From NCBI RefSeq assembly GCF_002943105.1, contig NZ_PTPZ01000001.1:1-64000 (forward strand): DNA of 64,000 nt, given 5' to 3'. The position numbers were made by a program, and so were the translations under genes. Positions 28,343-39,000 of this stretch are shown one piece after another. Positions within the stretch are counted from its first letter, which is position 1. Each line of letters begins with the position of its first letter. Source of the stretch: Cloacibacterium normanense (GTDB taxonomy: Bacteria; Bacteroidota; Bacteroidia; Flavobacteriales; Weeksellaceae). A model generated the notes under the pieces. The model was not told the DNA's origin. It worked only from the letters and a program-made list of their open reading frames with translations, and searched no databases.

Positions 28343-28681
28343 ATGGACGTAAATGAAATTTCTTTTGAAAACCTGCCAAAAGCAGTTGCTCACTTAACGA
28401 ACGAAATTGCCGAAATTAAATCTATGGTTCAGAATGCGAAAATTTCTGAACCGAAAGAAAAACGTATTCCTATTGGAATTGAAGATGTATGTAAGATAAT
28501 AGGGAAAGCCAAACCTACGATTTATACTCTTGTAAGGCAAAGAAAAATTCCGTGTTATAAAAACGGTAAAAAACTCTATTTTTTTGAAGATGAACTTTTG
28601 GAATGGATTTCTAAAGGTAAAAAGAAAACCTTACTAGAAATAGAATCCGAAGCTCTGAAATATCATAACCGAAATAGATAA
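28343..28681 (+). CDS. Helix-turn-helix (excisionase/MerR-like) protein
   Basis: The 112-residue protein has a short N-terminal coiled segment (NLPKAVAHLTNEIAEIKSMV) followed by an HTH_17 domain (about 48-98) with IGKAKPTIYTLVRQRKIPCYKNGKKLYF. Such proteins sit before replication or mobilization genes in Bacteroidota elements and often act as excisionase or as a regulator. The next gene starts 4 bp after its stop, so they are co-transcribed. Confidence 0.8.
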   Translation: MDVNEISFENLPKAVAHLTNEIAEIKSMVQNAKISEPKEKRIPIGIEDVCKIIGKAKPTIYTLVRQRKIPCYKNGKKLYFFEDELLEWISKGKKKTLLEIESEALKYHNRNR

Positions 28682-28685
28682 GGTT

Positions 28686-29843
28686 ATGAACGAACAAAAA
28701 TTCTTGTATCAATCTGATACTCCTTCCAAAACGATTTACGATAGAGCGATGAATTATTTAGACGAAAAATACAACATTCGTTTTAATACCATTGCTTTGG
28801 AGTTGGAAATTCAGTTGAAAGAGCAGGTTGGAACTTGGACTGTTCTCAACATCAATTCTTTATTGATTGAGTTAGCGCAGTCTGGAATTGAAATTAATAT
28901 GAATAAATTGGAAATTCTAGTTAGAAGCCATTTGATTCAGCAATACAATCCAATTCGTGAGTATTTTGAAAATTTAGAAACTTGGGATGGTATAGATTAC
29001 ATCAAGAAACTCTCTCAATATCTTAAAACCAATGATGATGAAGCATTTTGTTATCATTTTGAAAAATGGCTAACAAGAGCGGTATTATGTTCATTAAATA
29101 GAGGTTATGTCAATAAACAGTCATTGGTTTTAGCGTCACATCAAAATTCAGGGAAATCCTCATTTTTACGATTTTTAATTCCTCCAAAATTAGAGAATTA
29201 TTACACCGAAAATATCTCCATCGACAAAGATGGCATTATTTCCATTTGTAAAAATTTGATTTGTAACCTTGATGAATTGGCGGTTTTATCGAAATCCGAT
29301 GTTAATACTTTGAAATCTTTCATCTCAAAAAGTAGTGCAAATATTCGTTTGCCTTATGCGCGAAAAGCTGAATTTTTAGAACGGATTTGCTCATTTGTAG
29401 GTTCTACCAATCGGACTGATTTTCTTACCGATGAAACAGGAAGCATTAGATGGTTGATTTTTGAGGTGTATTCTTTTGATTTTGAATATTCTAAAGAAAT
29501 TGATATGGACAAAGTCTGGGCTCAAGCTTATTACAATGCTTTTGAAAGAAAAAATTACAATCCCGAATTAACCGCAACAGATATCGCCGAAAACGAAAAG
29601 CGAAACGAGAAATATGCACAAGTTTCAATGGAGCAAGAACTGATTTCAGCTCATTTTGAAAAATCGAAAAAAATGGAAGAATTTCTCACAGCAACCGATA
29701 TTATGTTGGCGATGAACAATGCTTTAGGATTGCGATTGAATAATGTGAAAATCGGAAAAGCACTCACCAGTTTAAAATATCAAAGGATAAAACATCCTCA
29801 ACTTCAAGTGTACGGTTATCTCATCAAAAGAAAATCTGAATAA
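28686..29843 (+). CDS. VapE-like P-loop ATPase
   Basis: The 385-residue protein belongs to the virulence-associated E family, common in mobile elements and related to superfamily-3-type helicases. The WDGIDYIKKL segment starts the core. The P-loop is HQNSGKSS (152-159), followed by CNLDELAVL as Walker B, the GSTNRTDFL sensor and TGSIRWLIFEV. It probably unwinds DNA for element replication. It is followed by an origin-like repeat cluster and a primase-like gene, which supports a replication role. It lacks the N-terminal primase-polymerase region of longer VapE proteins. Confidence 0.85.
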   Translation: MNEQKFLYQSDTPSKTIYDRAMNYLDEKYNIRFNTIALELEIQLKEQVGTWTVLNINSLLIELAQSGIEINMNKLEILVRSHLIQQYNPIREYFENLETWDGIDYIKKLSQYLKTNDDEAFCYHFEKWLTRAVLCSLNRGYVNKQSLVLASHQNSGKSSFLRFLIPPKLENYYTENISIDKDGIISICKNLICNLDELAVLSKSDVNTLKSFISKSSANIRLPYARKAEFLERICSFVGSTNRTDFLTDETGSIRWLIFEVYSFDFEYSKEIDMDKVWAQAYYNAFERKNYNPELTATDIAENEKRNEKYAQVSMEQELISAHFEKSKKMEEFLTATDIMLAMNNALGLRLNNVKIGKALTSLKYQRIKHPQLQVYGYLIKRKSE

Positions 29844-29849
29844 ACAAAC

Positions 29850-30040
29850 TTACCAAAGTTACCAAGTTACCTTAAATCTTTAAATGATTTAATAATCAAT
29901 GATTTATAAAGGTAATTCAATTTGAAAAATAAGTTACCTAAAGTTACCTTAATTAAAAATTTATGGTAAGAAGGTAAAAACAGGTAATTGTAAAAATTTG
30001 CTTTAAAGTATTGTTAATCAATAAAAAGGTAATTAGGTAA
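29850..30040. other. Cluster of TTACC/GGTAA motifs, candidate replication origin
   Basis: Five TTACC (29850, 29859, 29867, 29934, 29944) and six GGTAA (29911, 29965, 29973, 29983, 30028, 30036) lie in 191 bp of very AT-rich DNA with no gene. Neighbours in a group are spaced 8-10 bp. The cluster sits between the VapE-like ATPase and the primase-like gene, as iterons of an origin would. The function is inferred. Confidence 0.5.
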
Positions 30041-30078
30041 GAGGAATTAAAAAAAACAAAGAAAACAAAAACATTAAA

Positions 30079-31038
30079 ATGAACTGCAGACACTTTAACA
30101 CAATTCCGTTGGAAGAAGTCCTCGTTTCACTCGGACACCATCCAACAAAACAAAATGAAAAAGAAGCTTGGTATCTCAATCCTTTTTCCACAGAAACCCA
30201 AGCCTCTTTTAAACTCAATAAAAGAAACAACGTTTGGTATCTCCATTCCGAAGGAATAGGCGGAAACAATATTGATTTTATGATGAAATACCTGAAAGCT
30301 TCCGTAAAAGAAGTTTTAGAATGGGCGGAAAAACAGAATTTTTCTTCTTTTCAATCGCAAAAAGATTATCATTCAAAAAGTTCTAGCCTAAATTACCACA
30401 TCACAGAAATTAAAGAACTTCAAAACGAAAATTTGAAGATTTATCTTCAACAAAGAGGACTTTCGCCAACAGTTTATTCTTTAGTAAAAGAAGTACATTT
30501 TGCCATTGGAGAGAAAAAACTTTATGCTATTGGTTTTGAAAACCTTTCAGGAGGTTGGGAACTCAGAAATTCATTATACAAAGGTTCATTACTAAAGAAA
30601 GATATTTCAATCCTAAATTTCAATATTGAAAGCCAAAATCAAAATGAAACAGGAAAAAGAATCGCTGTTTTTGAGGGATTTTTGGATGCTTTGTCTTTTG
30701 TTGAGATGAAACCATTTTTTAAAGGCGATGTATTGGTGATGAATTCTATTTCATTGTTGAATAGAACCAAAGAATATTTACAAAACTATTCCGAAATCCA
30801 TTTGTTTTTAGACAATGACAAAGCAGGAGAGATTTGCAAAAATGAAATTCTGAAATCATTTCCCGAAGCCAAAAATCATTCTGAAATTTATGCTCTTCAT
30901 AAAGATTTAAATGAATACTTCGTTTTCAGAAACAATACAAAAATCGAAAAACAACAGCAGGTAGAACTAAACCCAAAACAAGAACAGGAGGAAAGCGAAA
31001 TCAATCAAGCTCATCAAACTTACAGAAGAAAACGCTGA
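30079..31038 (+). CDS. Primase-like protein with CHC2-type N-terminus and TOPRIM domain
   Basis: The 319-residue protein resembles the short DNA primases of Bacteroidota mobilizable elements. Its N-terminus (about 1-85) has the primase-like order NPFSTETQASFKLNKRNNVWY...SEGIGGNNIDF, but the CHC2 zinc cysteines are not complete. A TOPRIM domain follows (about 190-275), with glutamate in AVFEGFLDALS and the D-x-D-x-A-G motif in FLDNDKAGE. It would make primers or act on DNA during element replication. The C-terminal tail is Gln/Glu-rich. Confidence 0.8.
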   Translation: MNCRHFNTIPLEEVLVSLGHHPTKQNEKEAWYLNPFSTETQASFKLNKRNNVWYLHSEGIGGNNIDFMMKYLKASVKEVLEWAEKQNFSSFQSQKDYHSKSSSLNYHITEIKELQNENLKIYLQQRGLSPTVYSLVKEVHFAIGEKKLYAIGFENLSGGWELRNSLYKGSLLKKDISILNFNIESQNQNETGKRIAVFEGFLDALSFVEMKPFFKGDVLVMNSISLLNRTKEYLQNYSEIHLFLDNDKAGEICKNEILKSFPEAKNHSEIYALHKDLNEYFVFRNNTKIEKQQQVELNPKQEQEESEINQAHQTYRRKR

Positions 31039-31148
31039 TTATGCGTGTGTATATTTTTATCAACTATATGCAAAAGTTAGGAGCTCATTCGCAACTTTGA
31101 AGGTCGATACTCTCCCAACAAAGTTTCTTCTTCGCTCTGCGAGGCTTT

Positions 31149-31274
31149 AACTTGTATAAAATAGTACAAGGTTCAACTTTCTTAACCTATAAAAAATAAT
31201 GCAAGGTCTTTGTACAACCTGTATAAAATAGATACAGGTTGTTAGGTAACCTGAGTAAAAAAGATACAGGTTAC
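31149..31274. other. Row of four related hairpins before the relaxase gene, candidate oriT
   Basis: Four units built on AACCTGTAT...ATACAGGTT lie in the 258-bp gene-free gap: 31149-31173, 31184-31207 (weak), 31214-31242 (11-bp perfect stem) and 31246-31274 (8-bp stem). They end 22 bp before the relaxase ATG. A second inverted pair, AACTTTG/CAAAGTT, lies near 31093. Relaxase genes are often next to oriT. An operator is the alternative. Confidence 0.45.
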
Positions 31275-31296
31275 ATCATCATCATATTTAAGAAAA

Positions 31297-32439
31297 ATGA
31301 AGACATCAATCAATTTCAAAGTGGCAAAATCTGATTCCGAAATTCATAATTTTAGAAAGAAATCCTTTGACTATATCCGCAAAGATTTAACTCATAAAAA
31401 TCAATATTGGATGGAGCAAAAAATTGCAGACCGACTGTTAAAAATAGAATCCTACTGCAAAGAAAAATCAGGCAGAAAATTACAGAAAAATGCAATGCCA
31501 ATTCGAGAAGCTGTGGTTGTGATTAAAGAGAATACAACAATGCAAGATTTGCATAACCTATCAAAAAGATTGGAAGAAGAACTTAAAATCCGAATTTTTC
31601 AGATTGCCATTCATAAAGATGAAGGTCATTATGATAAAGACACCAACGAATGGAAAGCTAATTACCACGCTCATTTAGTTGCAGATTGGCAGGATTTGGA
31701 AACTGGAAAAACGCTGAAACATCAATCTTTTCATTACTCAAAAATGCAAGATTTAGCAGCAGAATGTTTAGAAATGGAAAGAGGCGTTTCAGGTTCGTTA
31801 ACAAGATTAGAGGCGGTAGAATTTAAAATCAAGAAAAAAGAAGAAGATTTGAAAATTTTGGAAGAACGATACAGCCAAATGCAACAAGAAATGGAATCTA
31901 AAAAAGCAGAGGATTTAATTGTAAAAGAATCCGATTTTTTGGGTTTTCAGAAAATAAAAACGGACAAAACCATTGAAAACTACAAAAAGGCAATCAAAAC
32001 GAATAATATTCAACTTCTTAAAAACAAAACAGAACTGGAATCCAAAGAGAAACAAATTGCAGAACTCAATACCAAAATTGAAAGTCTAAAAAAAGAAGTT
32101 TTCCTTTTCAAAAGCAAAAACTCTGCGCTCTTAACCAATGAAACTTTTTTTGCTGTTGAAAAGAAAAAATATTTGGAATCAGTTGAAAAGACACTTAAAA
32201 AAGCCATTTTGCAAGAAAGTATAAAAATCCCGAATCTGCAAAATCTAAACGATACTGAAAGAAAAGATAAAATGATAGAAATACTTGAAAAAATTTCAAA
32301 GGACAATAATATTCCCATTTCTGCTTTTGAGGAGGTTTTTGGGGATAAAGAGAAGAAAAATAATTTTTTTAGAATTTTGGAAGGAAGTAATGTATTGGCA
32401 GATGATAATCTGAAGTTTATTAAGAAACTTGGAAGATAA
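31297..32439 (+). CDS. Mobilization relaxase, MobV/Pre-like
   Basis: The 380-residue protein has an N-terminal relaxase domain (about 1-170). H106 lies in IHKDEGH, and the H-x-H metal motif lies in NYHAHLV (H124, H126). These histidines match MobV/Pre proteins that nick oriT. Residues about 175-290 form a long Lys/Glu coiled coil. It should start transfer of one strand, aided by another element's secretion channel. It is preceded by a row of hairpins. The match to MobV is by motif only. Confidence 0.75.
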   Translation: MKTSINFKVAKSDSEIHNFRKKSFDYIRKDLTHKNQYWMEQKIADRLLKIESYCKEKSGRKLQKNAMPIREAVVVIKENTTMQDLHNLSKRLEEELKIRIFQIAIHKDEGHYDKDTNEWKANYHAHLVADWQDLETGKTLKHQSFHYSKMQDLAAECLEMERGVSGSLTRLEAVEFKIKKKEEDLKILEERYSQMQQEMESKKAEDLIVKESDFLGFQKIKTDKTIENYKKAIKTNNIQLLKNKTELESKEKQIAELNTKIESLKKEVFLFKSKNSALLTNETFFAVEKKKYLESVEKTLKKAILQESIKIPNLQNLNDTERKDKMIEILEKISKDNNIPISAFEEVFGDKEKKNNFFRILEGSNVLADDNLKFIKKLGR

Positions 32440-32565
32440 AATAAAATCATAAAAACAAAAAATAAAACAAAATGAAATTATTTGAAAATATCTAAAATTT
32501 GATTTTGAAATTAATTAAAGAAAATGTTGTATATTTATCAATTAATGTTAATTAAATAACAAGTA

Positions 32566-32763
32566 GTGAAAATCAATAGATTAAAAGTTATTCTTGCTGA
32601 AAAAGAAAAAACTAATAAATGGTTAGCTGAGAAACTTGGCAAAAGCGAAGTAACTGTTTCCAGATGGGTAAGGAACGAAAATCAGCCTTCTATGGAGACT
32701 TTATTAGTTATTTCCAAATTATTAGATATAGATATTAAAGAACTTTTGAATTCCAGTAAATAG
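32566..32763 (+). CDS. Cro/CI-type HTH regulator (GTG start)
   Basis: The 65-residue protein is a single HTH_3 domain with the segment WLAEKLGKSEVTVSRWVRN. It starts at GTG (32566), and its stop directly touches the ATG of the PLD-helicase gene, so it leads the restriction-like operon. Small Cro/CI proteins in this position act as controllers that delay nuclease expression until methylation is established, which is the likely role here. Confidence 0.85.
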   Translation: MKINRLKVILAEKEKTNKWLAEKLGKSEVTVSRWVRNENQPSMETLLVISKLLDIDIKELLNSSK

Positions 32764-35700
32764 ATGAGTACAAAATTTTTTACAAATAAGGACGGCAATA
32801 GTCTTTTTAATAAGTTCAAAGGAGTTTTTGAATATCAAAACGTGCATTTTTTTGATGCATTAGTAGGGTATTTCAGAGCTTCAGGATATTTTAAATTAAG
32901 GCCATTTTTGGATAAAGTTCCAGAAATAAGAATATTGGTAGGTATTAATGCAGATGAGCTTATTGCAGATGCAAAAAGAAAAGGACAACTTTATTTAGAA
33001 AATTCTGAAAAGACGAAGGAAGAATATTTAAATTTTGTTGCACAAGACATCAATAAAGCTACTTATGATGCAGAAACTGAAAAGAGTATATTACAGTTTA
33101 TTGATGACATAATCACTGAAAAAGTTAAAATAAGAGCATACGGACAAAAAAATCTACATGCTAAAATTTACATTTTCAGACCAAATCCTTTTAATCAGCA
33201 TACTTTAGGAAGTGTAATTACAGGTTCGTCTAATTTAACAGATTCAGGATTAGGAACTTACGACCAAGCTAATTATGAATTTAATGTTCAATTGAATGAT
33301 TATGATGATGTAAAATTTGCAACCGAAGAGTTCGAAGAATTGTGGAAAGATGCCAATGAATTAATTCCTGCTGACTTACAAAAACTAAAAGCTAAAACAT
33401 ACCTAAGTGAAGAAAAAATAACGCCTTATGATTTATTCATTAAAATGCTCGTAGAGTATTTTGGAGATTCTGTAATAAGAGATAAGGTAGGTAATTTAAC
33501 TTTACCAGAAGGATATACCAATTTACAATATCAAGCAGATGCCGTGACAGAAGGTTTTCACAAACTTATGAAACATAATGGTTTTATATTGGCTGATGTG
33601 GTTGGTTTGGGAAAAACAGTTATTGCAACCAGAATAATTAAAAAGTATATTGAGAAAAATGGTTATAATACTAAGGTTTTAATTGTTTACCCTAATGCTT
33701 TGGAGGTAAACTGGAAATCAACTGTAAAAGATTTTGGAATTGCTAATTATGTACATTTCATATCAAATGGAAGCCTTCATAAAATTATTGAAGGTAATAA
33801 TATTGATTATCAAAAGCCTGAAGATTATGATTTAGTTATTGTAGATGAAGCTCATAAATTCAGGACTTCTAGTACCAATATGTATGGATTATTAGAGCTT
33901 ATTTGTAAAACTCCAAGAGCAACGGTAGGTAATGATGTAGATAGAAAGAAGAAAATAATGTTAATAACTGCAACTCCTCTTAATAATAAGCCAGAAGACA
34001 TTGCCAATCAAGTTTATTTATTTCAAGATTCTAGAAAATCTACATTAGAAGGCGTTCCTAATTTGCAGAGTTTTTTTGCGGATAAAATTGAAAAATATAA
34101 AAAACTTTATCTTATAAAAGACCATCAACAATTAGTGGCGAAGGTAAAAGAAATCTATGAACCCATAAGAGAAAAAATATTCTCTGAATTGGTTATTAGG
34201 AGAACTAGAGCAGATATCAAAAAAATAAATCGTTATTATGACGATGTTGTTGCTCAAGGAATGACTTTCCCTGATGTAATAGGACCTAATAAAATAGAAT
34301 ATGAGTTTTCTGATTTGCAAGAAAAAATTTTTTATGAAACGGTAGATGCCATAATTGATAGCCTTGGATATTATAGATATAGAGCTATTGAGCATTTGAA
34401 TCCAAAATATGAAGATTTGTATGATAATGCCAAATTAATTTCTGAAAGACTTTCTATCATTATGAAAACCCAATTGGTAAAACGTTTAGAAAGCAGTTTT
34501 GAAGCTTTTAGAAAATCATTATACCGATTTTACATTTCTAATCAAAGAATGATTGAAATGTTTGAGAATAATAAAGTCTATATTGCTCCTGATATAGATG
34601 TCAATAAGTTTTTAGATGAGGGTAGAGAAGAAGAGTTAGAGGCAAAAATTGAAGCTATTAATGCAGAATCTCCAAACAATCAAATTTTCAAAGCTGAAGA
34701 CTTTTCTGAAGATTTTATTGAAGGATTAAAAAGAGACCAAGAAGTTTTGAACTCATTATTTGAGAAATGGCAGAATATTGGGGATGACCCTAAAACAAAA
34801 AAATTCTTAGAGGCTGTAAATTCAGTATTTTTAGATGATAGAAATCCTGAGAAAAAATTAGTCATCTTTTCGGAAAGTAAGGAAACGGTAGAATATCTTG
34901 CTGAAGAATTATCAAAGGTAGGTAGAAGTGATGTTTTGGCAATCAGCGCATCTAATAACAAGCAGAGATTTTCCACTATTAGAAAAAATTTCGATGCAAA
35001 TTATCCTGATAAACAAGAAAATAATTTTAATATCATTATTACTACAGAGGTTTTAGCAGAAGGAATTAACCTTCACAGAAGTAATGTAATTCTGAATTAT
35101 GACATCCCTTGGAATGCTACTAAATTGATGCAAAGAATAGGGCGTGTGAATCGTATTGGAACAAAAGCAGATAAAATATATGTGTATAATTTCTTTCCAA
35201 CTGCACAATCTAATAGTTTAATAAAACTAAATGAAAAAGCATTAAAAAAACTACAAGGTTTTCACTCTGCATTTAGTGAAGATAGCAAAGTATATTCTGA
35301 AGAAGAGCAATTGATAGAAAATACTCTTGGTGATTTACAACCTCAAGAAGAAGTTGATGAGAGATTGCAATATCTGGAAATGGTAAGAGAGCTTTATGAA
35401 AATAATTTCAAAGAGTATAAAAGAATAAAATCTATGCCATTAAAAAGCAGAGTAGGAAGAGCAGTAAAGATAAAAGAAAAAGAAGCACAAGATATTGTAG
35501 GACAAAAGTTAGATAATGCAATTTTATGTTATCTGAGAAACAAAATGAAAGAAGGTTTTTATGTTGCCAATGAAAAAAACTCTGTAGAAATAACCTTTTA
35601 TCAGGCAGTTAAATTATTTGAAGCCAGTAAAAAGGAAAAACCGACTAAGATTTTTGAAAATCATTTTGAGGCGGTAAATTTGGCCGTTGAGCAATTTAAA

Positions 35701-36096
35701 AAAGTCTATAATACTGTTTATTCTGTAGAGGAATATGACACTTCTAATCTTTCTGTTCAGGAAAGAAATTCTGTTAACTTTTTGAAAGGATTAAAAGACT
35801 TGCAGCGCAATTTTCCTCAGGAATTATCAGAAGAGTTTATAGAAATGGTAGATGCTTCTTTGCGAATCATATATATGGGAGTTTTCAGAAAATTTAGAAA
35901 TGAAATTGCTACCCTAGCTGCGAAACAAAAAAAGAAAAAAATGCCTTTGGCAAAAGTTATTGTAGAACTTAATCTAATAATGAATAAGTATCCTATTGCA
36001 AATATTGCCAGATTAGATGCTCTGCGTACAGAAGAAGAACAGCAACCAAAGATATTTGAAGAACCAAAAATTGTAATAACCGAGACCTTTTCATAA
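32764..36096 (+). CDS. PLD-nuclease / SNF2-type helicase fusion of a restriction-like system
   Basis: The 1110-residue protein has an N-terminal phospholipase-D nuclease-like domain (about 25-210) with H132-x-K134 and the S155-N157 pair in TGSSNLTDSG. An SF2/SNF2-like helicase follows, with the Walker A GLGKT (281-285), DEAH (361-364), TATP (402-405) and QRIGRVNRIG (from 790). It should move on DNA and cleave. Its stop and the methyltransferase start share one base (TAATG), so they are a translationally coupled restriction and modification pair. It is unlike HsdR or the BREX and DISARM helicases I know. Restriction activity is inferred. Confidence 0.8.
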   Translation: MSTKFFTNKDGNSLFNKFKGVFEYQNVHFFDALVGYFRASGYFKLRPFLDKVPEIRILVGINADELIADAKRKGQLYLENSEKTKEEYLNFVAQDINKATYDAETEKSILQFIDDIITEKVKIRAYGQKNLHAKIYIFRPNPFNQHTLGSVITGSSNLTDSGLGTYDQANYEFNVQLNDYDDVKFATEEFEELWKDANELIPADLQKLKAKTYLSEEKITPYDLFIKMLVEYFGDSVIRDKVGNLTLPEGYTNLQYQADAVTEGFHKLMKHNGFILADVVGLGKTVIATRIIKKYIEKNGYNTKVLIVYPNALEVNWKSTVKDFGIANYVHFISNGSLHKIIEGNNIDYQKPEDYDLVIVDEAHKFRTSSTNMYGLLELICKTPRATVGNDVDRKKKIMLITATPLNNKPEDIANQVYLFQDSRKSTLEGVPNLQSFFADKIEKYKKLYLIKDHQQLVAKVKEIYEPIREKIFSELVIRRTRADIKKINRYYDDVVAQGMTFPDVIGPNKIEYEFSDLQEKIFYETVDAIIDSLGYYRYRAIEHLNPKYEDLYDNAKLISERLSIIMKTQLVKRLESSFEAFRKSLYRFYISNQRMIEMFENNKVYIAPDIDVNKFLDEGREEELEAKIEAINAESPNNQIFKAEDFSEDFIEGLKRDQEVLNSLFEKWQNIGDDPKTKKFLEAVNSVFLDDRNPEKKLVIFSESKETVEYLAEELSKVGRSDVLAISASNNKQRFSTIRKNFDANYPDKQENNFNIIITTEVLAEGINLHRSNVILNYDIPWNATKLMQRIGRVNRIGTKADKIYVYNFFPTAQSNSLIKLNEKALKKLQGFHSAFSEDSKVYSEEEQLIENTLGDLQPQEEVDERLQYLEMVRELYENNFKEYKRIKSMPLKSRVGRAVKIKEKEAQDIVGQKLDNAILCYLRNKMKEGFYVANEKNSVEITFYQAVKLFEASKKEKPTKIFENHFEAVNLAVEQFKKVYNTVYSVEEYDTSNLSVQERNSVNFLKGLKDLQRNFPQELSEEFIEMVDASLRIIYMGVFRKFRNEIATLAAKQKKKKMPLAKVIVELNLIMNKYPIANIARLDALRTEEEQQPKIFEEPKIVITETFS

Positions 36097-39000
36097 TGAA
36101 TAGACAGGCTTTAAAACATATATTGCAAAGTAACTATGATAGAGATCAATGGATTTCTACTTTGCAATTTCTCACAGGAAAAAGAGAATACCTTACCGTA
36201 CATCTTACTCCTAAAACCATTGAAATTAATACTCAAGAGGCAGACCGCATTGTAAAAACTTTTTATCAAATCGGAAGCCTCAAAACTTCTGATGGCATTA
36301 GCTTACCCATTTTTGAGATAATTCTAGAAGATAATATCCGTATAGAATACAACAAAGTTAGTGTAAATGATTTCATTAAGAAATACATTATCAAAGATGC
36401 AATAAAAGGCGCATTAACTACTTTTTCTTATGATAAAGGCCATGAGAAAAAAGAATGGCGTTTTTCTTTTATTTCTAAAAATTCGGCCAATGACTTCTTT
36501 GCAGAAGCAGAAGCAGAAGAAACGAATCCTAAAAAATACACTTACATATTTGGTACAGAAGAAGAGCACAGAACAGCCATTGAAAGACTATATAATCTGG
36601 AACAATCTCGTTTTAGATTAGAAGACTTCTTTGAAGCCTTCAATGTAGAGCCCGTTTCTAAAAAATTCTTTGAAGAATACAAAAGTTTGTATAAGCAGTT
36701 CTCTGGTTTTCTTGCAGATGAAAAAAATGAGTATAGAAGCATTTTTGAAGCAGAAATTAATGATTTTAATAGCAAAACTAAAGAGGATATAGCGAAGGAG
36801 ATAGACAAAGACATCCGCAATTTTGCAAGCCGATTAATGGGGAGAATGGTTTTCCTATATTTTTTACAAAAAAAACATTGGTTGGGAGCGTCTAATCAGC
36901 AGTATAAAGATGGAAGCTCTACTTTTTTAAGTGATTTGTTTTATAATGATAAGGAGAGCCAAACAAATTTTTATCAAAAATATTTAAGCAGAATATTTTT
37001 TGAAGCACTTAACACTCCTGATAGAAAAAATGAAGAGTTTACATTGCATAACGGAAAAACTGTTTGTATCCCTTTCTTAAATGGTGGTTTATTTGAAGAA
37101 GAACAAGAACCCAAAAGACATAGAGAAATACAATTTCCCGCATTTTATTTTGAAGATTTGTTCACATTCTTTAACGGATACAATTTTACGATTTATGAAA
37201 ACAGTCCAGAAGAACATACCGTTGCGGTAGACCCAGAAATGTTAGGACATATTTTTGAAAACCTTATTGATTATAACAAAGATACAGGCACATTCTACAC
37301 TCCAAAAGAAATAGTGCAGTATATGACGCAGGAAAGTCTTATTGAATACCTGAACACCCATCTGCAAAAAGAGAGAAAAGAGATAGAGAATCTACTAAAA
37401 AATCATTATACAAAACCTTTTAATGATGCTGAATTAGAAAAAATAGACCAACTTTTAAATGACGTAAAAATCTGCGACCCAGCTATTGGTTCTGGTGCAT
37501 TTCCTATGGGAATGTTACAAGAAATATTTAATCTAAAAGCAGTGATTGCATATGAACTGAAAAAAGAATGGAATCCTGCACAAGTAAAGCAAGATATTAT
37601 ACAAAATTCTATCTATGGAGTAGATTTAGACGAAGGAGCGGTAGAAATTGCAAGGCTGCGTTTTTGGCTCTCTTTGGTAGTAGATGAAGGCATACCAAAA
37701 GCTTTGCCGAATTTGGATTACAAGATTATGCAGGGGAATAGTTTGTTAGAAAGTTATAATGATATAGATTTATCTAATCTCGCAACTGCTGATGAACAAA
37801 TTATTTCTAATCAACAAACAGTATTAGAATTTGGCGATGAATATGCGAAAGAAATCACCGTCTTTGATGCTGTGAGTATAGAGGAAATTCAATCTTTAAT
37901 AAAAAGTTATTTTACAAAAAGTGGGAATGAAAAAGCAGAAATAAAGCAAAGACTTAATAATATTATAGAAGGTAAAATTCATTCTAAAATATACAAAGAA
38001 AAGAAAAGACTAGAAACATTAATTAATGATTTTTACAAAAAATATAATCTTTCTAAAGACAATGATTTAAGTGGTTTTAATTTAAAATCAAAAGAAATAA
38101 AAGAATTATTTTCTAATAAAGAACAATTTCACAATTTAGAAAAAATAGAAAATGAACTTATTTCTTTTCAGCATAAAAGTGAAAGGCCATATTTTCTTTG
38201 GCATCTCTACTTTAAAGAAATTTTTGATAATGGCGGTTTTGATATTGTCATCGGAAATCCACCGTATATAAAAGAATACACAAACAAATCTGCTTTTGAT
38301 GGATTTAGAAGTTCGCCGTACTACATTGGTAAAATGGATATTTGGTATGGTTTTGCCTCTAAAGGATTTGATATTTTAAAAGAAAAAGGAGTAGAATGCT
38401 TTATTGCACAGAATAATTGGGTGACTAGCTCTGGTGCAAGTATTTTAAGAAAAGATGTTCTTACAAGAACAGAAATTAAACAATTTATAGATTTTGGAGA
38501 TTACAAAGTATTTCAATCTGCAGGAATACAAACCATGATTTATCTTTTACAGAAAAATGCAAAACCTTCTGATGAATACCAAGTGTATTACGCAGGATTA
38601 ACTGATAGCAATATCAATAAAAACCAACTAGAAGATTTTTTGAATATCGATAAATTAATATCAAAACAAAGATTTTTTATAAAATTTGAAATAGCATTTA
38701 ATAATAAGAATTATTTTGATACCACAATTAATTTTGATAACCCACAATTAGTTTCTCTTTTAGATAGAGTATCTTTAAAAAAGAACTTTGAATTAAATGA
38801 AAAAGAAGTTATTCAAGGAATTGTTGGTGCTCCTGATAAAGCTTTTATAGTGAGAGATGAAGAATTACATAATTTTAATAGTGAAGAATTACAATTTATA
38901 AAACCATTCTATACCAATTCTACAGGTATTGCATCTGAAAATATTATTTATTTATGTGAAAAAAATTTTAATAATAAAAACATTAAAGATTTTATTAATT

